DNA from: Eubacterium multiforme
GTDB lineage: Bacteria; Bacillota; Clostridia; Clostridiales; Clostridiaceae
Direction of reading: 5' to 3'
Length of the DNA stretch: 64,000 bases
Assembly (NCBI RefSeq): GCF_030813415.1
Contig: NZ_JAUSUF010000003.1
Span: forward strand, 62,001 to 126,000
Shown here: positions 9,193 to 18,104 of the stretch, piece by piece
Position numbering within the stretch: the first letter of the stretch is position 1
Layout of the letters: each line of letters opens with the position of its first letter
The notes under the pieces: generated by a model
What the model was told of the DNA's origin: nothing
The model's database searches: none
What the model saw: only the letters and a program-made list of their open reading frames with translations
Position numbers and translations under genes: made by a program

Positions 9193-10647
9193 TTGAAAAA
9201 ACTATATCAAGATAGTGCTCCTGTTTATGAAGCTTTAAGATGGTATAGAAATCAAAGAATCGTTCCTTTTGATGTACCAGGACATAAGCAAGGAAGAGGA
9301 AATACAGAACTTAGAGAATTTTTAGGAGAAAGTTGTTTATCTGTAGATGTAAATTCTATGAAGCCTTTGGATAATCTTATACATCCAACTTCAGTAATTA
9401 AAGATTCAGAAGAACTTGCAGCAAAAGCTTTTAATGCAGATAGAGCATTTTTTATGGTAAACGGAACAACATCAGCTGTACAAGCTATGATACTTAGTGT
9501 ATGTAAAGATGGAGACAAAATAATTATGCCTAGAAATGTGCATAAATCAGCTATAAATGCATTAATATTAGCTGGAATAAATCCTGTTTATATAAATCCA
9601 GGTATACATAATGAACTTGGAATATCTTTAGGTATGTCTCTAGAAGATATAAAAGATGCAATAAAAAACAATAAAGATGCTAAGGCTATTTTTGTGAATA
9701 ATCCTACTTATTATGGAATTTGTTCCCCTTTAAGAGAAATAGTTAAATTAGCTCATGAAAATAATATGTATGTATTAGTTGATGAAGCACATGGAACACA
9801 TCTTTATTTTGGTGAAAATCTACCAGTTTCAGCAATGGATGCAGGAGCAGATATGGCAGCAGTTAGTATTCATAAAACAGGAGGTTCTCTTACACAAAGT
9901 TCAATTCTTCTTATGAAATGTAGCGGAATAAGTCCTGATTATGTAAGAACTATTATAAATCTTACTCAAACAACAAGTGCTTCATATTTGTTATTGTCAT
10001 CTTTAGATATTGCAAGAAAAAATCTTGCTTTAAATGGCAGGATGATTTTTAAAGAAGTAGTAGAACTTTCTGAATATGCAAGAGATGAGATAAACAAGAT
10101 AGAAGGATATTATGCTTATTCAAAGGAGATTATAAATAACCATAATATATATGATTTTGATATAACAAAACTTACTATAAATACTTTAGGAATTGGACTT
10201 GCAGGAATTGAAGTTTATGACATATTAAGAGATGAATATGGAATTCAAATAGAACTTGGAGATATAGGGAATATTCTTGCAATAATATCAGTTGGGGATA
10301 CTAAATATAATATTGAAAGATTAGTTTCTGCATTAAGTGAAATAAAAAGAAAATATTCAAAAAAAGAAAGACTTTCTTTTGATCATGAATATATTAATCC
10401 AATTATTAAAGTTACACCAAAGGAGGCCTTTTATAGAGAAAAAGAATCTATGACTATAAAAGAGAGCAGAGGAAAAATATCAGGAGAATTTGTTATGTGT
10501 TATCCACCTGGAATTCCCATTTTAGCACCAGGTGAACTTATTACAAAAGAGGCTATAGATTGTATAGTTTATTCAAAAGAAAAAGGCTGTTTAGTAACAG
10601 GACCTGAGGATATGGATATAAAAAATATTAAGGTATTAAAGTATTAG
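9193..10647 (+). CDS. speA: Orn/Lys/Arg decarboxylase family, probable arginine decarboxylase
   Basis: PLP-dependent fold-type I decarboxylase of the Bacillus SpeA/YaaO type, about 485 residues. Visible blocks are PFDVPGHKQGRG at the N terminus, FFMVNGTTSAVQAMI, VDEAHGTHLYFGE, and the PLP lysine in SIHKTGGSLTQSS. The C-terminal domain has CYPPGIPILAPGE. With agmatinase (speB) in the same operon the most economical substrate is arginine, giving agmatine; lysine or ornithine cannot be excluded. An in-frame GTG at 9181 overlaps the GGAAAGGTGG site, so I prefer the TTG at 9193 with eight-base spacing. It lies 17 bases after speD. Confidence 0.9.
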   Translation: MKKLYQDSAPVYEALRWYRNQRIVPFDVPGHKQGRGNTELREFLGESCLSVDVNSMKPLDNLIHPTSVIKDSEELAAKAFNADRAFFMVNGTTSAVQAMILSVCKDGDKIIMPRNVHKSAINALILAGINPVYINPGIHNELGISLGMSLEDIKDAIKNNKDAKAIFVNNPTYYGICSPLREIVKLAHENNMYVLVDEAHGTHLYFGENLPVSAMDAGADMAAVSIHKTGGSLTQSSILLMKCSGISPDYVRTIINLTQTTSASYLLLSSLDIARKNLALNGRMIFKEVVELSEYARDEINKIEGYYAYSKEIINNHNIYDFDITKLTINTLGIGLAGIEVYDILRDEYGIQIELGDIGNILAIISVGDTKYNIERLVSALSEIKRKYSKKERLSFDHEYINPIIKVTPKEAFYREKESMTIKESRGKISGEFVMCYPPGIPILAPGELITKEAIDCIVYSKEKGCLVTGPEDMDIKNIKVLKY

Positions 10648-10663
10648 GAGGTATTTAGAAAAG

Positions 10664-11518
10664 ATGGAATTATGGTATACAGAAGAACATACTGATAAAG
10701 TTAGATTTTCAATAAAGGTAGAAGAACAATTATTCAAAGGACAAAGTGATTTTCAAAGAATAGATGTATTTAAATCACAAGAATTTGGAACATTTTTTAC
10801 TTTAGATGGTTTAATGATGGTTACAGAAAAAGATGAATTTATATATCATGACATGATAGTTCATGTACCAATGGCTACAAATCCTAATATTAAAAAGGTT
10901 TTAGTAATAGGTGCTGGAGATGGAGGAACTGTAAGAGAACTTACAAGATATAAAACTATAGAAAAGATTGATATGGTTGAAATTGATAAAATGGTTGTTG
11001 ATGTTTGTAAAAAGTATTTGCCTAAGACATCATCAAAATTAAATGATGAAAGAGTAAATTTATATTTTGAAGATGGTTTAAAATTTGTAAGATCAGTTGA
11101 AAATGAATATGATTTAATAATTGTAGATTCAACAGATCCATTTGGGCCTGGAGAAGGATTATTTACAAAGGAGTTTTATGGAAACTGCTTTAAAGCTTTA
11201 AAAGAGGATGGAATTTTAGTAAACCAACATGAAAGTCCATATTATAAAGAGTATGCAAAGTCAATGAAAAGAGCACATAAGAGAATAAGAGAAAGTTTTC
11301 CAATATGTAGAGTATATCAAGCTCATATTCCAACATATCCATCAGGACATTGGTTATTTGGATTTGCATCAAAAAAATATGATCCAATAAACAATGATAA
11401 AATTGAAAAATGGAATGAACTTGGTTTAAAAACTAAATATTATAATACAGAGCTTCATAAGGGTTCCTTTGCACTTCCAAACTATGTAAAGGAAATGCTT
11501 GAAAATGCAGATGAATAA
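10664..11518 (+). CDS. speE: Spermidine synthase
   Basis: Transfers the aminopropyl group from decarboxylated AdoMet to putrescine. The 284-residue protein has the typical MELWYTEEHTDKVRFS start, the nucleotide-binding GAGDGGTVRELTRY, the catalytic DSTDPFGPGEGLFT loop and PTYPSGHWLFGFASKKYDP. TAGGAGG is well placed before the ATG. It sits between speA and speB and overlaps the latter, so the operon encodes the full arginine to agmatine to putrescine to spermidine route. Confidence 0.96.
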   Translation: MELWYTEEHTDKVRFSIKVEEQLFKGQSDFQRIDVFKSQEFGTFFTLDGLMMVTEKDEFIYHDMIVHVPMATNPNIKKVLVIGAGDGGTVRELTRYKTIEKIDMVEIDKMVVDVCKKYLPKTSSKLNDERVNLYFEDGLKFVRSVENEYDLIIVDSTDPFGPGEGLFTKEFYGNCFKALKEDGILVNQHESPYYKEYAKSMKRAHKRIRESFPICRVYQAHIPTYPSGHWLFGFASKKYDPINNDKIEKWNELGLKTKYYNTELHKGSFALPNYVKEMLENADE

Positions 11519-12359
11519 AAATATAAGTACATTTATAGGTTGTGAAGCAGGATATGAAGAATCAAAAATTGTAGTATTTGGAGCACCCTTTGATTCAACA
11601 ACTTCCTTTAGACCAGGTACAAGATTTGCAAGTCAAACTATGAGATTGGATTCATGGGGACTTGAAAGTTATAGTCCGTATCAAGATAAAGATCTTTATG
11701 ATATAAAGGTTTTTGATGGTGGAGATTTAGAACTTCCCTTTGGTGATAGTTTTGAAGCAATTAAGCAAATAGAGGAATTTTCCTTTAAGATATTAAATGA
11801 TAATAAAATTCCAGCTATGATAGGTGGAGAACATTTAGTTACACTTGGAAGTTTTAAAGCTATTTTCAATAAATATCCAGAAGTTAGAATTATTCATTTT
11901 GATGCTCATACGGATTTAAGAGAGGAATATTTAGGACAAAAGTTATCCCATGCCACAGTTATTAAAAGAGTTTATGATTTAGTCGGAGATAATAAAATTT
12001 TTCAGTTTGGAATACGTTCTGGCACTAAAGAAGAATTTGAATTTAGTAAAAAAAATTTATATATAAATAAATTTGATTTAAATAATTTAGAATTTATAGT
12101 AGAAAAAGTGAAAGAATATCCAGTATATATAACAATAGATTTAGATGTATTAGATCCATCAGTATTTCCAGGAACAGGAACACCAGAACCTGGTGGAGTT
12201 TCCTTTAAGGAAATGCTAAATGGAATATTAAAATTACGTAAGTTAAATATTGTAGGTTTTGATATAAATGAATTATCACCTCAATATGATAATACAGGAG
12301 CATCAACTGCTGTAGCTTGCAAAGTTTTAAGAGAAATGCTTCTTATAACAAGCAAATAA
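11505..12359 (+). CDS. speB: Agmatinase
   Basis: Ureohydrolase converting agmatine to putrescine and urea. The binuclear manganese ligands of the arginase family are present: GGEHLVTLG, HFDAHTDLRE and TIDLDVLDPSVFPGTGTPEPGG. The length of about 284 residues fits. Candidate starts are TTG 11499, ATG 11505 and ATG 11511, all inside the end of speE; translation is probably coupled. I give 11505 because AAGGAA lies 11 bases upstream, but the exact start is uncertain. It is the last gene of the spermidine operon, with a terminator at 12386. Confidence 0.93.
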   Translation: MQMNKNISTFIGCEAGYEESKIVVFGAPFDSTTSFRPGTRFASQTMRLDSWGLESYSPYQDKDLYDIKVFDGGDLELPFGDSFEAIKQIEEFSFKILNDNKIPAMIGGEHLVTLGSFKAIFNKYPEVRIIHFDAHTDLREEYLGQKLSHATVIKRVYDLVGDNKIFQFGIRSGTKEEFEFSKKNLYINKFDLNNLEFIVEKVKEYPVYITIDLDVLDPSVFPGTGTPEPGGVSFKEMLNGILKLRKLNIVGFDINELSPQYDNTGASTAVACKVLREMLLITSK

Positions 12360-12385
12360 ATTTAAAATATTAAATTAAATATAAG

Positions 12386-12433
12386 AAAAAACTGTAGGTA
12401 AACTTATATGAAATTAAATTTATCTACAGTTTT
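12386..12433 (+). terminator. Terminator of the spermidine operon
   Basis: AAAAACTGTAGGTAAA pairs with TTTATCTACAGTTTTT and is followed by CTTTTATTT. Confidence 0.8.
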
Positions 12434-12462
12434 TCTTTTATTTAAGCTATTTTTAGGTATTT

Positions 12463-13524
12463 TTAGGCTATTTTATTTTCTACTTTTTCAGAAAGTAGTT
12501 GAGATTTTTTTAATTCTTCTGCAACATAATTAGTTAAGTCTACAACTCTAGAAGAATATCCCCATTCATTGTCATACCAAGCAGCCACTTTAATCATATT
12601 TCCATCAATAACCATAGTTGAAAGAGCATCTACTATAGTAGACCTATCGTCACCTTTATAATCTACAGAAACAAGAGGTTCTTCAGAGTAACCTAATATT
12701 CCTTTTAATTCATTTTTTGATGCATCTTCAAGAACCTTATTTATTTCTTCTTTTGTAACTGTTCCATTAATTTCACAAACTAAATCTGTAATAGATACAG
12801 TTGGAGTTGGAACTCTTAATGCAAATCCATTTAATTTACCTTTAAGATTTGGCAAAACTTTTGCTACAGCTTTTGCAGCACCTGTAGTGGTAGGTATTAT
12901 TGATTCACCAGCAGCTCTTGCTCTTCTTAAATCTTTATGAGTTTTATCTAATATTTTTTGGTCATTAGTGTATGAATGAATAGTTGTAATTAAACCTTTT
13001 TCTATTCCAAACTTTTCATCGATTACTTTAACTACTGGAGCTAAACAATTAGTTGTACATGAAGCATTAGAAATTATATTATGGGTATTATTATCATAAG
13101 CATTTTCATTAACTCCCATAACTATTGTTATATCATCAGCATCTTCTTTAGCTGGTGCAGTTAGAATAACTTTTTTTGCTCCCGCATTTAGATGACCATC
13201 AAGTTCTTTTCTTGTTTTAAACTTACCAGTAGATTCAATAACTACATCTACCCCTAACTCTTTCCAAGGCAAATCTTTAGGTTCATTTTCATGTAAAATT
13301 TTTATTTCTTTATTATTTATAACTAAAGAATTTGGGTTAACCTTTACATCTCCATTAAATCTTCCAAAGCATGAATCATATTTAAAAAGATGAGCTAATG
13401 TTTCTTCATCTGCTCTAGCATTTATAGCTACTATTTCAACATCATCATTTAATGTTTCTGTAGCAATTCTAAGAACTGTTCTGCCTATTCTTCCAAAACC
13501 ATTAATACCTACTTTTATTTTCAT
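12463..13524 (-). CDS. Glyceraldehyde-3-phosphate dehydrogenase, GapB-like
   Basis: Type I GAPDH with GINGFGRIGRTVLRIA, catalytic SNASCTTNC and the C-terminal WYDNEWGYSSRVVDL. At 353 residues it is slightly long, with a charged C-terminal extension (KSQLLSEKVENKIA). The cofactor loop reads VAINARADEETLAHL. Position 32, Asp in strictly NAD-dependent GAPDH (VAIND), is Ala here, as in the NADP-preferring gluconeogenic GapB of Bacillus. VPTPTVSITDLV also follows the GapB pattern. This suggests a second, NADP-tolerant enzyme, not the main glycolytic one. GAGGTGG precedes the ATG. It is monocistronic. Confidence 0.9.
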   Translation of the reverse strand: MKIKVGINGFGRIGRTVLRIATETLNDDVEIVAINARADEETLAHLFKYDSCFGRFNGDVKVNPNSLVINNKEIKILHENEPKDLPWKELGVDVVIESTGKFKTRKELDGHLNAGAKKVILTAPAKEDADDITIVMGVNENAYDNNTHNIISNASCTTNCLAPVVKVIDEKFGIEKGLITTIHSYTNDQKILDKTHKDLRRARAAGESIIPTTTGAAKAVAKVLPNLKGKLNGFALRVPTPTVSITDLVCEINGTVTKEEINKVLEDASKNELKGILGYSEEPLVSVDYKGDDRSTIVDALSTMVIDGNMIKVAAWYDNEWGYSSRVVDLTNYVAEELKKSQLLSEKVENKIA

Positions 13525-13555
13525 TTGTATACCACCTCGTATTATTTTTAAATAG

Positions 13556-13609
13556 AATATACTATATCTAATAAATTAATATATAATATACTCTTTTATA
13601 TAATATACT
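13556..13609. repeat. Three AATATACT direct repeats upstream of gap
   Basis: The octamer AATATACT occurs at 13556, 13585 and 13602 in the 5' region of the minus-strand GAPDH gene. In such AT-rich DNA this may be chance or overlapping promoter elements, or it may be an operator. Confidence 0.3.
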
Positions 13610-13771
13610 ATATATTATTTATAATACTTTTAATTCAAATTGTCAATTAGAATATGCTAATTAATTATATAGAATATTAAATGAAGCTGTAAAAACTAAT
13701 TGTATATATTTAATTTTATATTAGTATAATCAAATTCTTTTAGGAATAATAAAGTTTTTAAAGAAATAAAT

Positions 13772-13832
13772 AAAAAAGCACAATAATAAACCTTATAAAA
13801 ATTTTATTATGGTTTTATTTATTGTGCCTTTT
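13772..13832 (-). terminator. Terminator of the MFS gene
   Basis: AAGGCACAATAAATAAAACC and GGTTTATTATTGTGCTT (read on the minus strand) form a long stem followed by TTTTTTA, downstream of the minus-strand permease gene. Confidence 0.8.
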
Positions 13833-13860
13833 AATTTATATTTATTATTTTTAGTAGGTG

Positions 13861-15276
13861 TTAATTATCTTTTTTCGCATTTTCATCACTAAATGATCTA
13901 TTATATTTTTTAAAGAATATAATTAATAACATTATCATAGCAATTGCATAAAGTGCACCAGCTATATAATATGCTGTTGAATAGCCTGAATTATGCACTA
14001 ATAAAGAATTTTTAGTATATATTCCTGCAAAAATACCAACTATTGAATTTGCAAGAAGAAGAACTGAGCTGAAAGTTGGTTTTAAATTTTTAGGTACAAA
14101 TGTAAGTGGCAATGATTGTTGAATTGGGTTTGAAGCATTTGCAAGTCCAGATCTTAAAAATAATATTGCACCAATTATCCAAGCTACGTTAGATCCAAAC
14201 ATTGCACCTTTTGCCATTAAGAACATAAGTGGTACACAACCTAAAAGGGTAACAACAATAGTTACTATAGAACCTAATTTTTTTTCTAAATAAGGTGCTA
14301 CTAAGAAACCTAGTACCATAGCTATTGTTTGCAATGTAATTATTGTAGATACAGTTCCTCTACTAATGTGTAGAAAATCATTTAAGTAAATAGGGAAGTA
14401 AGGTGTTACAAGTAAAGCACCAAATCTTATTATGCTAAATATTACAATCCACATAATAATATATTTATTAAAGAATATTTTAATATCAAATTTTTTACTA
14501 GCTTTTCTTTCTCTAAGTTCTTCCTCTGTTTCTCTATAATCTTCAACCTTTTCTCTTAAGAAGAATAAAGAAACTAATGCTAAGACAGTAAATATAATTG
14601 CAATCCATAAAACAAATGTATAAGATGATGTATATGCATTTAATTGAAATGGACTCATAGTATTTTGATGTTCAGATAAAACTGCAGCTTTATCATAACT
14701 TACCTTTAGTAGTTTACTGAATTTCCAAACAACTATTTTACCATCAAAAAATGTTAAAAGAGATTGGCTAATTAAATTAGAGTACATAACTTTTGAGAAC
14801 ATAGAAACTCTTTTATTACTAGGTGTATAGGAAGTAAACATAAGTGGATAAATAAAATCAAATAGTGCAGCACCTACATTAACTAATATATTTGCAATCA
14901 TAATAATTACAGTATTTCTAGAATATATGCAAGATAATAGAGCTACTATTAAAATAATAGGTGCAGAAATAATTATTTTTTTATAACCTAGTTTATGAAT
15001 TAATAAAATAATTATAGCTATTATTAGAGTACCAATAGAAGCGTAAGTTGGAAGAGCCTTAACAACATCTGGTACTGTTAAATCTAAGTAAGAAACAAAG
15101 GCATCATTTGTTATTCCAGTTACAGCTCCCATAAAAATATAACTAAGTATAAAAATTACACAATTGTATTTCCAACGTCTATCCCAATTAGGGTCATTAC
15201 TTGTAACAAAATCAATTAAGTTACCTTTAGTTGAATTGTTAAAATTTTCTTCTTTTGTATTTTTAATATCATTCAT
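13861..15276 (-). CDS. MFS transporter of unknown substrate
   Basis: A polytopic protein of about 471 residues with roughly 12 hydrophobic helices. The N-terminal block SNDPNWDRRWKYNCVIFILSY and a charged central loop (about residues 245-270, EDYRETEEELRERKASKKFD) between two six-helix halves point to the major facilitator superfamily. An unusual extracellular insertion near residues 180-220 contains SEHQNTMSPFQLNAYTSSYT. I cannot name the substrate. An in-frame ATG at 15321 exists, but AAAGGAGGAG directly precedes the ATG at 15276 (MNDIKNTKEE), which I chose. Confidence 0.8.
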   Translation of the reverse strand: MNDIKNTKEENFNNSTKGNLIDFVTSNDPNWDRRWKYNCVIFILSYIFMGAVTGITNDAFVSYLDLTVPDVVKALPTYASIGTLIIAIIILLIHKLGYKKIIISAPIILIVALLSCIYSRNTVIIMIANILVNVGAALFDFIYPLMFTSYTPSNKRVSMFSKVMYSNLISQSLLTFFDGKIVVWKFSKLLKVSYDKAAVLSEHQNTMSPFQLNAYTSSYTFVLWIAIIFTVLALVSLFFLREKVEDYRETEEELRERKASKKFDIKIFFNKYIIMWIVIFSIIRFGALLVTPYFPIYLNDFLHISRGTVSTIITLQTIAMVLGFLVAPYLEKKLGSIVTIVVTLLGCVPLMFLMAKGAMFGSNVAWIIGAILFLRSGLANASNPIQQSLPLTFVPKNLKPTFSSVLLLANSIVGIFAGIYTKNSLLVHNSGYSTAYYIAGALYAIAMIMLLIIFFKKYNRSFSDENAKKDN

Positions 15277-15602
15277 AATTACTCCTCCTTTGTATGTATA
15301 AGTTTTTATTAAATATGTCATTATTAAAAAATAATGGAGAAGGATTAATTATTTTTCATAAATTAATTGTACAACAAAAATTAAACGTTTTCATACATTC
15401 CGGTTAAAGTTTAAATTTATTTAAAATTCATCATAAAATAAAAATATTATTTACTAAAAATATATACATATAAGGAATATAAAATATAGATTATAATAAC
15501 TATTTTAATGTTAATGGAGATGGTATAATTGTAATAAGATTAGGAAAAATATTTATAAAAAGATTAATTTAAGTTATATCTTATAATAAAAGGAGGGATC
15601 TT

Positions 15603-16061
15603 TTGGATTTACTAACAGCAGTGGCTATAAGCGTAGGGATATTATCAGGTCTCTGGGCTTTCATTAGTGATTCTTTAGGCTTAATAACTTGGGTTGGTTT
15701 TATAGGGTGTACAAGTTATTTTGCATCAGGAGGTAAGATTGATGGATTTAAGAAATCTATTATTTCTAATATATCAGGTGTAATTTGGGCTATGTGTATA
15801 ATACTTGGATCAAGTGCATTTAGTTCACCATATATTTCTTATATTCTTACTGGAATATTTTCCTTTGTTATGTGTATACAAGCTAAATCAAAAATCTTAG
15901 GATTTATTCCAGGAGCATTTTGTGGTGCTTGTTGTACTTTTGGAACAGGGGGAAACTGGAAGGCTGTTATAATTGCATTAATATGTGGAGGAATACTTGG
16001 CCACTTATCTGATATAGGAGGTTTATTATTATATAGAAGATTTAAAAAGGATACAGATTAA
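15603..16061 (+). CDS. DUF1097-family membrane protein
   Basis: A 152-residue protein with five or six hydrophobic segments. WAFISDSLGLITWVGFIGCTSYFASGG near residues 19-45 and the closing HLSDIGGLLLYRRF match the DUF1097 family (E. coli YcdZ-like). Function is unknown. The TTG start has AAAGGAGGGA at good spacing. It is followed after 38 bases by a CGGC-domain gene and is probably co-transcribed with it. Confidence 0.8.
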   Translation: MDLLTAVAISVGILSGLWAFISDSLGLITWVGFIGCTSYFASGGKIDGFKKSIISNISGVIWAMCIILGSSAFSSPYISYILTGIFSFVMCIQAKSKILGFIPGAFCGACCTFGTGGNWKAVIIALICGGILGHLSDIGGLLLYRRFKKDTD

Positions 16062-16099
16062 ATAATTACATAAAAAATATTACATAAAGGATGGAAAAA

Positions 16100-16423
16100 A
16101 TGAGTATAGCTATAATGGCATGTAGAAAAGCAATGGGAAAATGTTCAGCTACAGGATGTTTTAAGGCATATAATAAATCCACAGCTGCTTTTGAAATATA
16201 TGGGGATAATAAAGAGGAACTTGTTAGTTTCTTTTATTGTTCAGGATGTAATGAAACCTTATCTCCAAATGAAAATTGGAAACATAAAATAAGTCAATTA
16301 AAAAAGAATAATGTAACAACAATACATATATCACATTGCATTATGAGTAAGTGCGATGATTATAAAAGACATGGAAGAATTCTTGAAAAGGAAGGCTTTA
16401 AAGTCATTTATGGAACACATTAA
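16100..16423 (+). CDS. CGGC-domain protein
   Basis: A protein of about 107 residues with several conserved cysteines: CRKAMGKCSATGC near the N terminus, FYCSGCNE in the middle and HISHCIMSKCDDY towards the end. These match the CGGC domain, a putative metal-binding family of unknown function. An ATG at 16091 directly abuts AAAGGA, so the ATG at 16100 (MSIAIMACRKAMG) is the better start. A terminator follows immediately. Confidence 0.8.
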   Translation: MSIAIMACRKAMGKCSATGCFKAYNKSTAAFEIYGDNKEELVSFFYCSGCNETLSPNENWKHKISQLKKNNVTTIHISHCIMSKCDDYKRHGRILEKEGFKVIYGTH

Positions 16424-16430
16424 AAAGATT

Positions 16431-16462
16431 AAAACGGATTCTTACTTGAATCCGTTTTTTTA
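16431..16462 (+). terminator. Rho-independent terminator
   Basis: AAAACGGATTC, a short loop, GAATCCGTTTTTTT. Confidence 0.88.
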
Positions 16463-16542
16463 TATGGAAAAAGGAAAAATAAAATTTTACTTTAAATTAT
16501 AGGCTATGTTTTAAAAACTTAACTAAAATATAGGTTAACTAT

Positions 16543-16601
16543 AAAAAAGAGAACCTTATTAAGAATGCATAATTTAAAATGTATTACTTAATAAAGTTCC
16601 C
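16543..16601 (-). terminator. Terminator of the antiporter gene
   Basis: Read on the minus strand, GGGAACTTTATTAAG pairs with CTTAATAAGGTTCTC and is followed by TTTTTTAT. Confidence 0.75.
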
Positions 16602-16629
16602 ATATATACTAAATTAATTATAAAATTAA

Positions 16630-17955
16630 TTAGTTTTCTTCAGCAGTAGGTTTTTTAATACCTAAAGTTAAACATAATAATAGTAATGCAATTACGGCAC
16701 CAACTATTATAAATATGAAGGCTCCATTCCATCCAAAGTGATCTGCTATAAATCCTATAACTAAGTCAGCCATAAGTTCACCTAGAAGGTATGCACAAAG
16801 ACCTGATAGACCAACAGCAGAACCAACAGCAAAGTTTGGAACAATATCAATTAAGCTCATACCAATTAATAATTGTGGTCCATATATGAAGCAACCTATT
16901 ACAGCAACTGAAACCATAGTTACCATATAACTTGCAGTTGTCCAATAAGCAATTACTGCAAATATAACACCAATCATACATATTATACTAAGTGGAGCAC
17001 GCTTACCTTTAAATAAAACATCTGAAAGCCATCCAAGTAATATAGAAGCTGGAATTGCAGCATATTCAAATAAGAACATTGCCCAGTTTGAGTCAGCAAC
17101 TGAGAATCCTTTATCTTGTTGAAGGTATATTGGAATCCAGTTAACAACACCTTGTCTTATTAAATATACGAATATATTAGCTAAGCATAGGTACCAAACA
17201 TATTTATTTTTTAAAACATATTTTACTATTATTTCTTTTGAAGTTAAGTTTACTGGTTCATCAACTTTAACTTCAGGATAATCATTTCTATATTCTTCAA
17301 TTGGAGGTAATCCAACTGATTCAGGAGTATCTGCTCCTATAATAAACACAAAAATAGCAATTACAATACAAATAGCAGCTGGTAAGAAGAATATACTTTG
17401 AAAGTTATTTGCTCCAAACATAATTAATGCTAATGTAGCTATAGGAGCTATAAGTCCACCACCAACATTGTGAGATGTATTCCATATTCCCATTTTTAGT
17501 CCTCTTTCATTTTGAGAGAACCATTTACCTATTATTATAGAACATGGTGGGGCACCCATTGCTTGGAATAATCCATTAATAATCATAAGGATTAAGAAAG
17601 CCCAAACTCCAGTTGTAAAGCCCATAAAAATACTAACTATTGAAGAAGCTAAAAGTCCAAAGCCAAGAAAATATTTAACATTTGATCTATCAGCTAAACT
17701 TCCTAAAACGAATTTACCTAAACCATAAGCAACAGCAAGTCCAGTACTTATTAATCCGATATCTGTTTTAGTAAAATGGTAATTATTAATTAAAAATGGT
17801 GATGCTATTGCAAAGTTTTTTCTTACTAAGTAATAACCTGCATATCCAACAAACATCATAAGAAACATACGAGTACGATAAGCCCTATAGGCTGAAGGTA
17901 TTTTATCTTTTGGCAACCTTTCTATAGTAGGTGCCGGCTTAAAAAAATTAAACAT
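16630..17955 (-). CDS. Organophosphate:phosphate antiporter, GlpT/UhpT/PgtP family
   Basis: MFS antiporter of 441 residues that exchanges an organophosphate for inorganic phosphate. It resembles GlpT: FKPAPTIERLPKDKI at the N terminus, GYAGYYLVRKNFAIASPFLI in helix 1, and LPPIEEYRNDYPE in the central loop. The substrate-binding arginine of YYLVRKNF is present. Substrate (glycerol-3-phosphate, hexose phosphate or phosphoglycerate) cannot be settled from sequence. The upstream neighbours encode a two-component system and a binding protein, as in pgtABC-pgtP and hptRSA-uhpT, suggesting induction by external substrate. It has its own promoter region after a terminator at 18043-18086. Confidence 0.88.
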   Translation of the reverse strand: MFNFFKPAPTIERLPKDKIPSAYRAYRTRMFLMMFVGYAGYYLVRKNFAIASPFLINNYHFTKTDIGLISTGLAVAYGLGKFVLGSLADRSNVKYFLGFGLLASSIVSIFMGFTTGVWAFLILMIINGLFQAMGAPPCSIIIGKWFSQNERGLKMGIWNTSHNVGGGLIAPIATLALIMFGANNFQSIFFLPAAICIVIAIFVFIIGADTPESVGLPPIEEYRNDYPEVKVDEPVNLTSKEIIVKYVLKNKYVWYLCLANIFVYLIRQGVVNWIPIYLQQDKGFSVADSNWAMFLFEYAAIPASILLGWLSDVLFKGKRAPLSIICMIGVIFAVIAYWTTASYMVTMVSVAVIGCFIYGPQLLIGMSLIDIVPNFAVGSAVGLSGLCAYLLGELMADLVIGFIADHFGWNGAFIFIIVGAVIALLLLCLTLGIKKPTAEEN

Positions 17956-18042
17956 TACAAGTCCTCCCTAAAAATACAAATCTATCTGATTACGTTTTCT
18001 GTATTTGGTTACATTAATATAATAAAATAATTAATATACAAG

Positions 18043-18086
18043 AAAATCTCTTAAGTGTTTCATAAATGTAACATTTAAGAGATTTT
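18043..18086 (-). terminator. Terminator between binding-protein and antiporter genes
   Basis: AAAATCTCTTAA and TTAAGAGATTTT form the stem, with TTTTCTTGT following on the minus strand. It separates sensor genes from the transporter gene, so the latter can be induced on its own. Confidence 0.8.
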
Positions 18087-18104
18087 AAAATATTTTGTAT
18101 TTTT

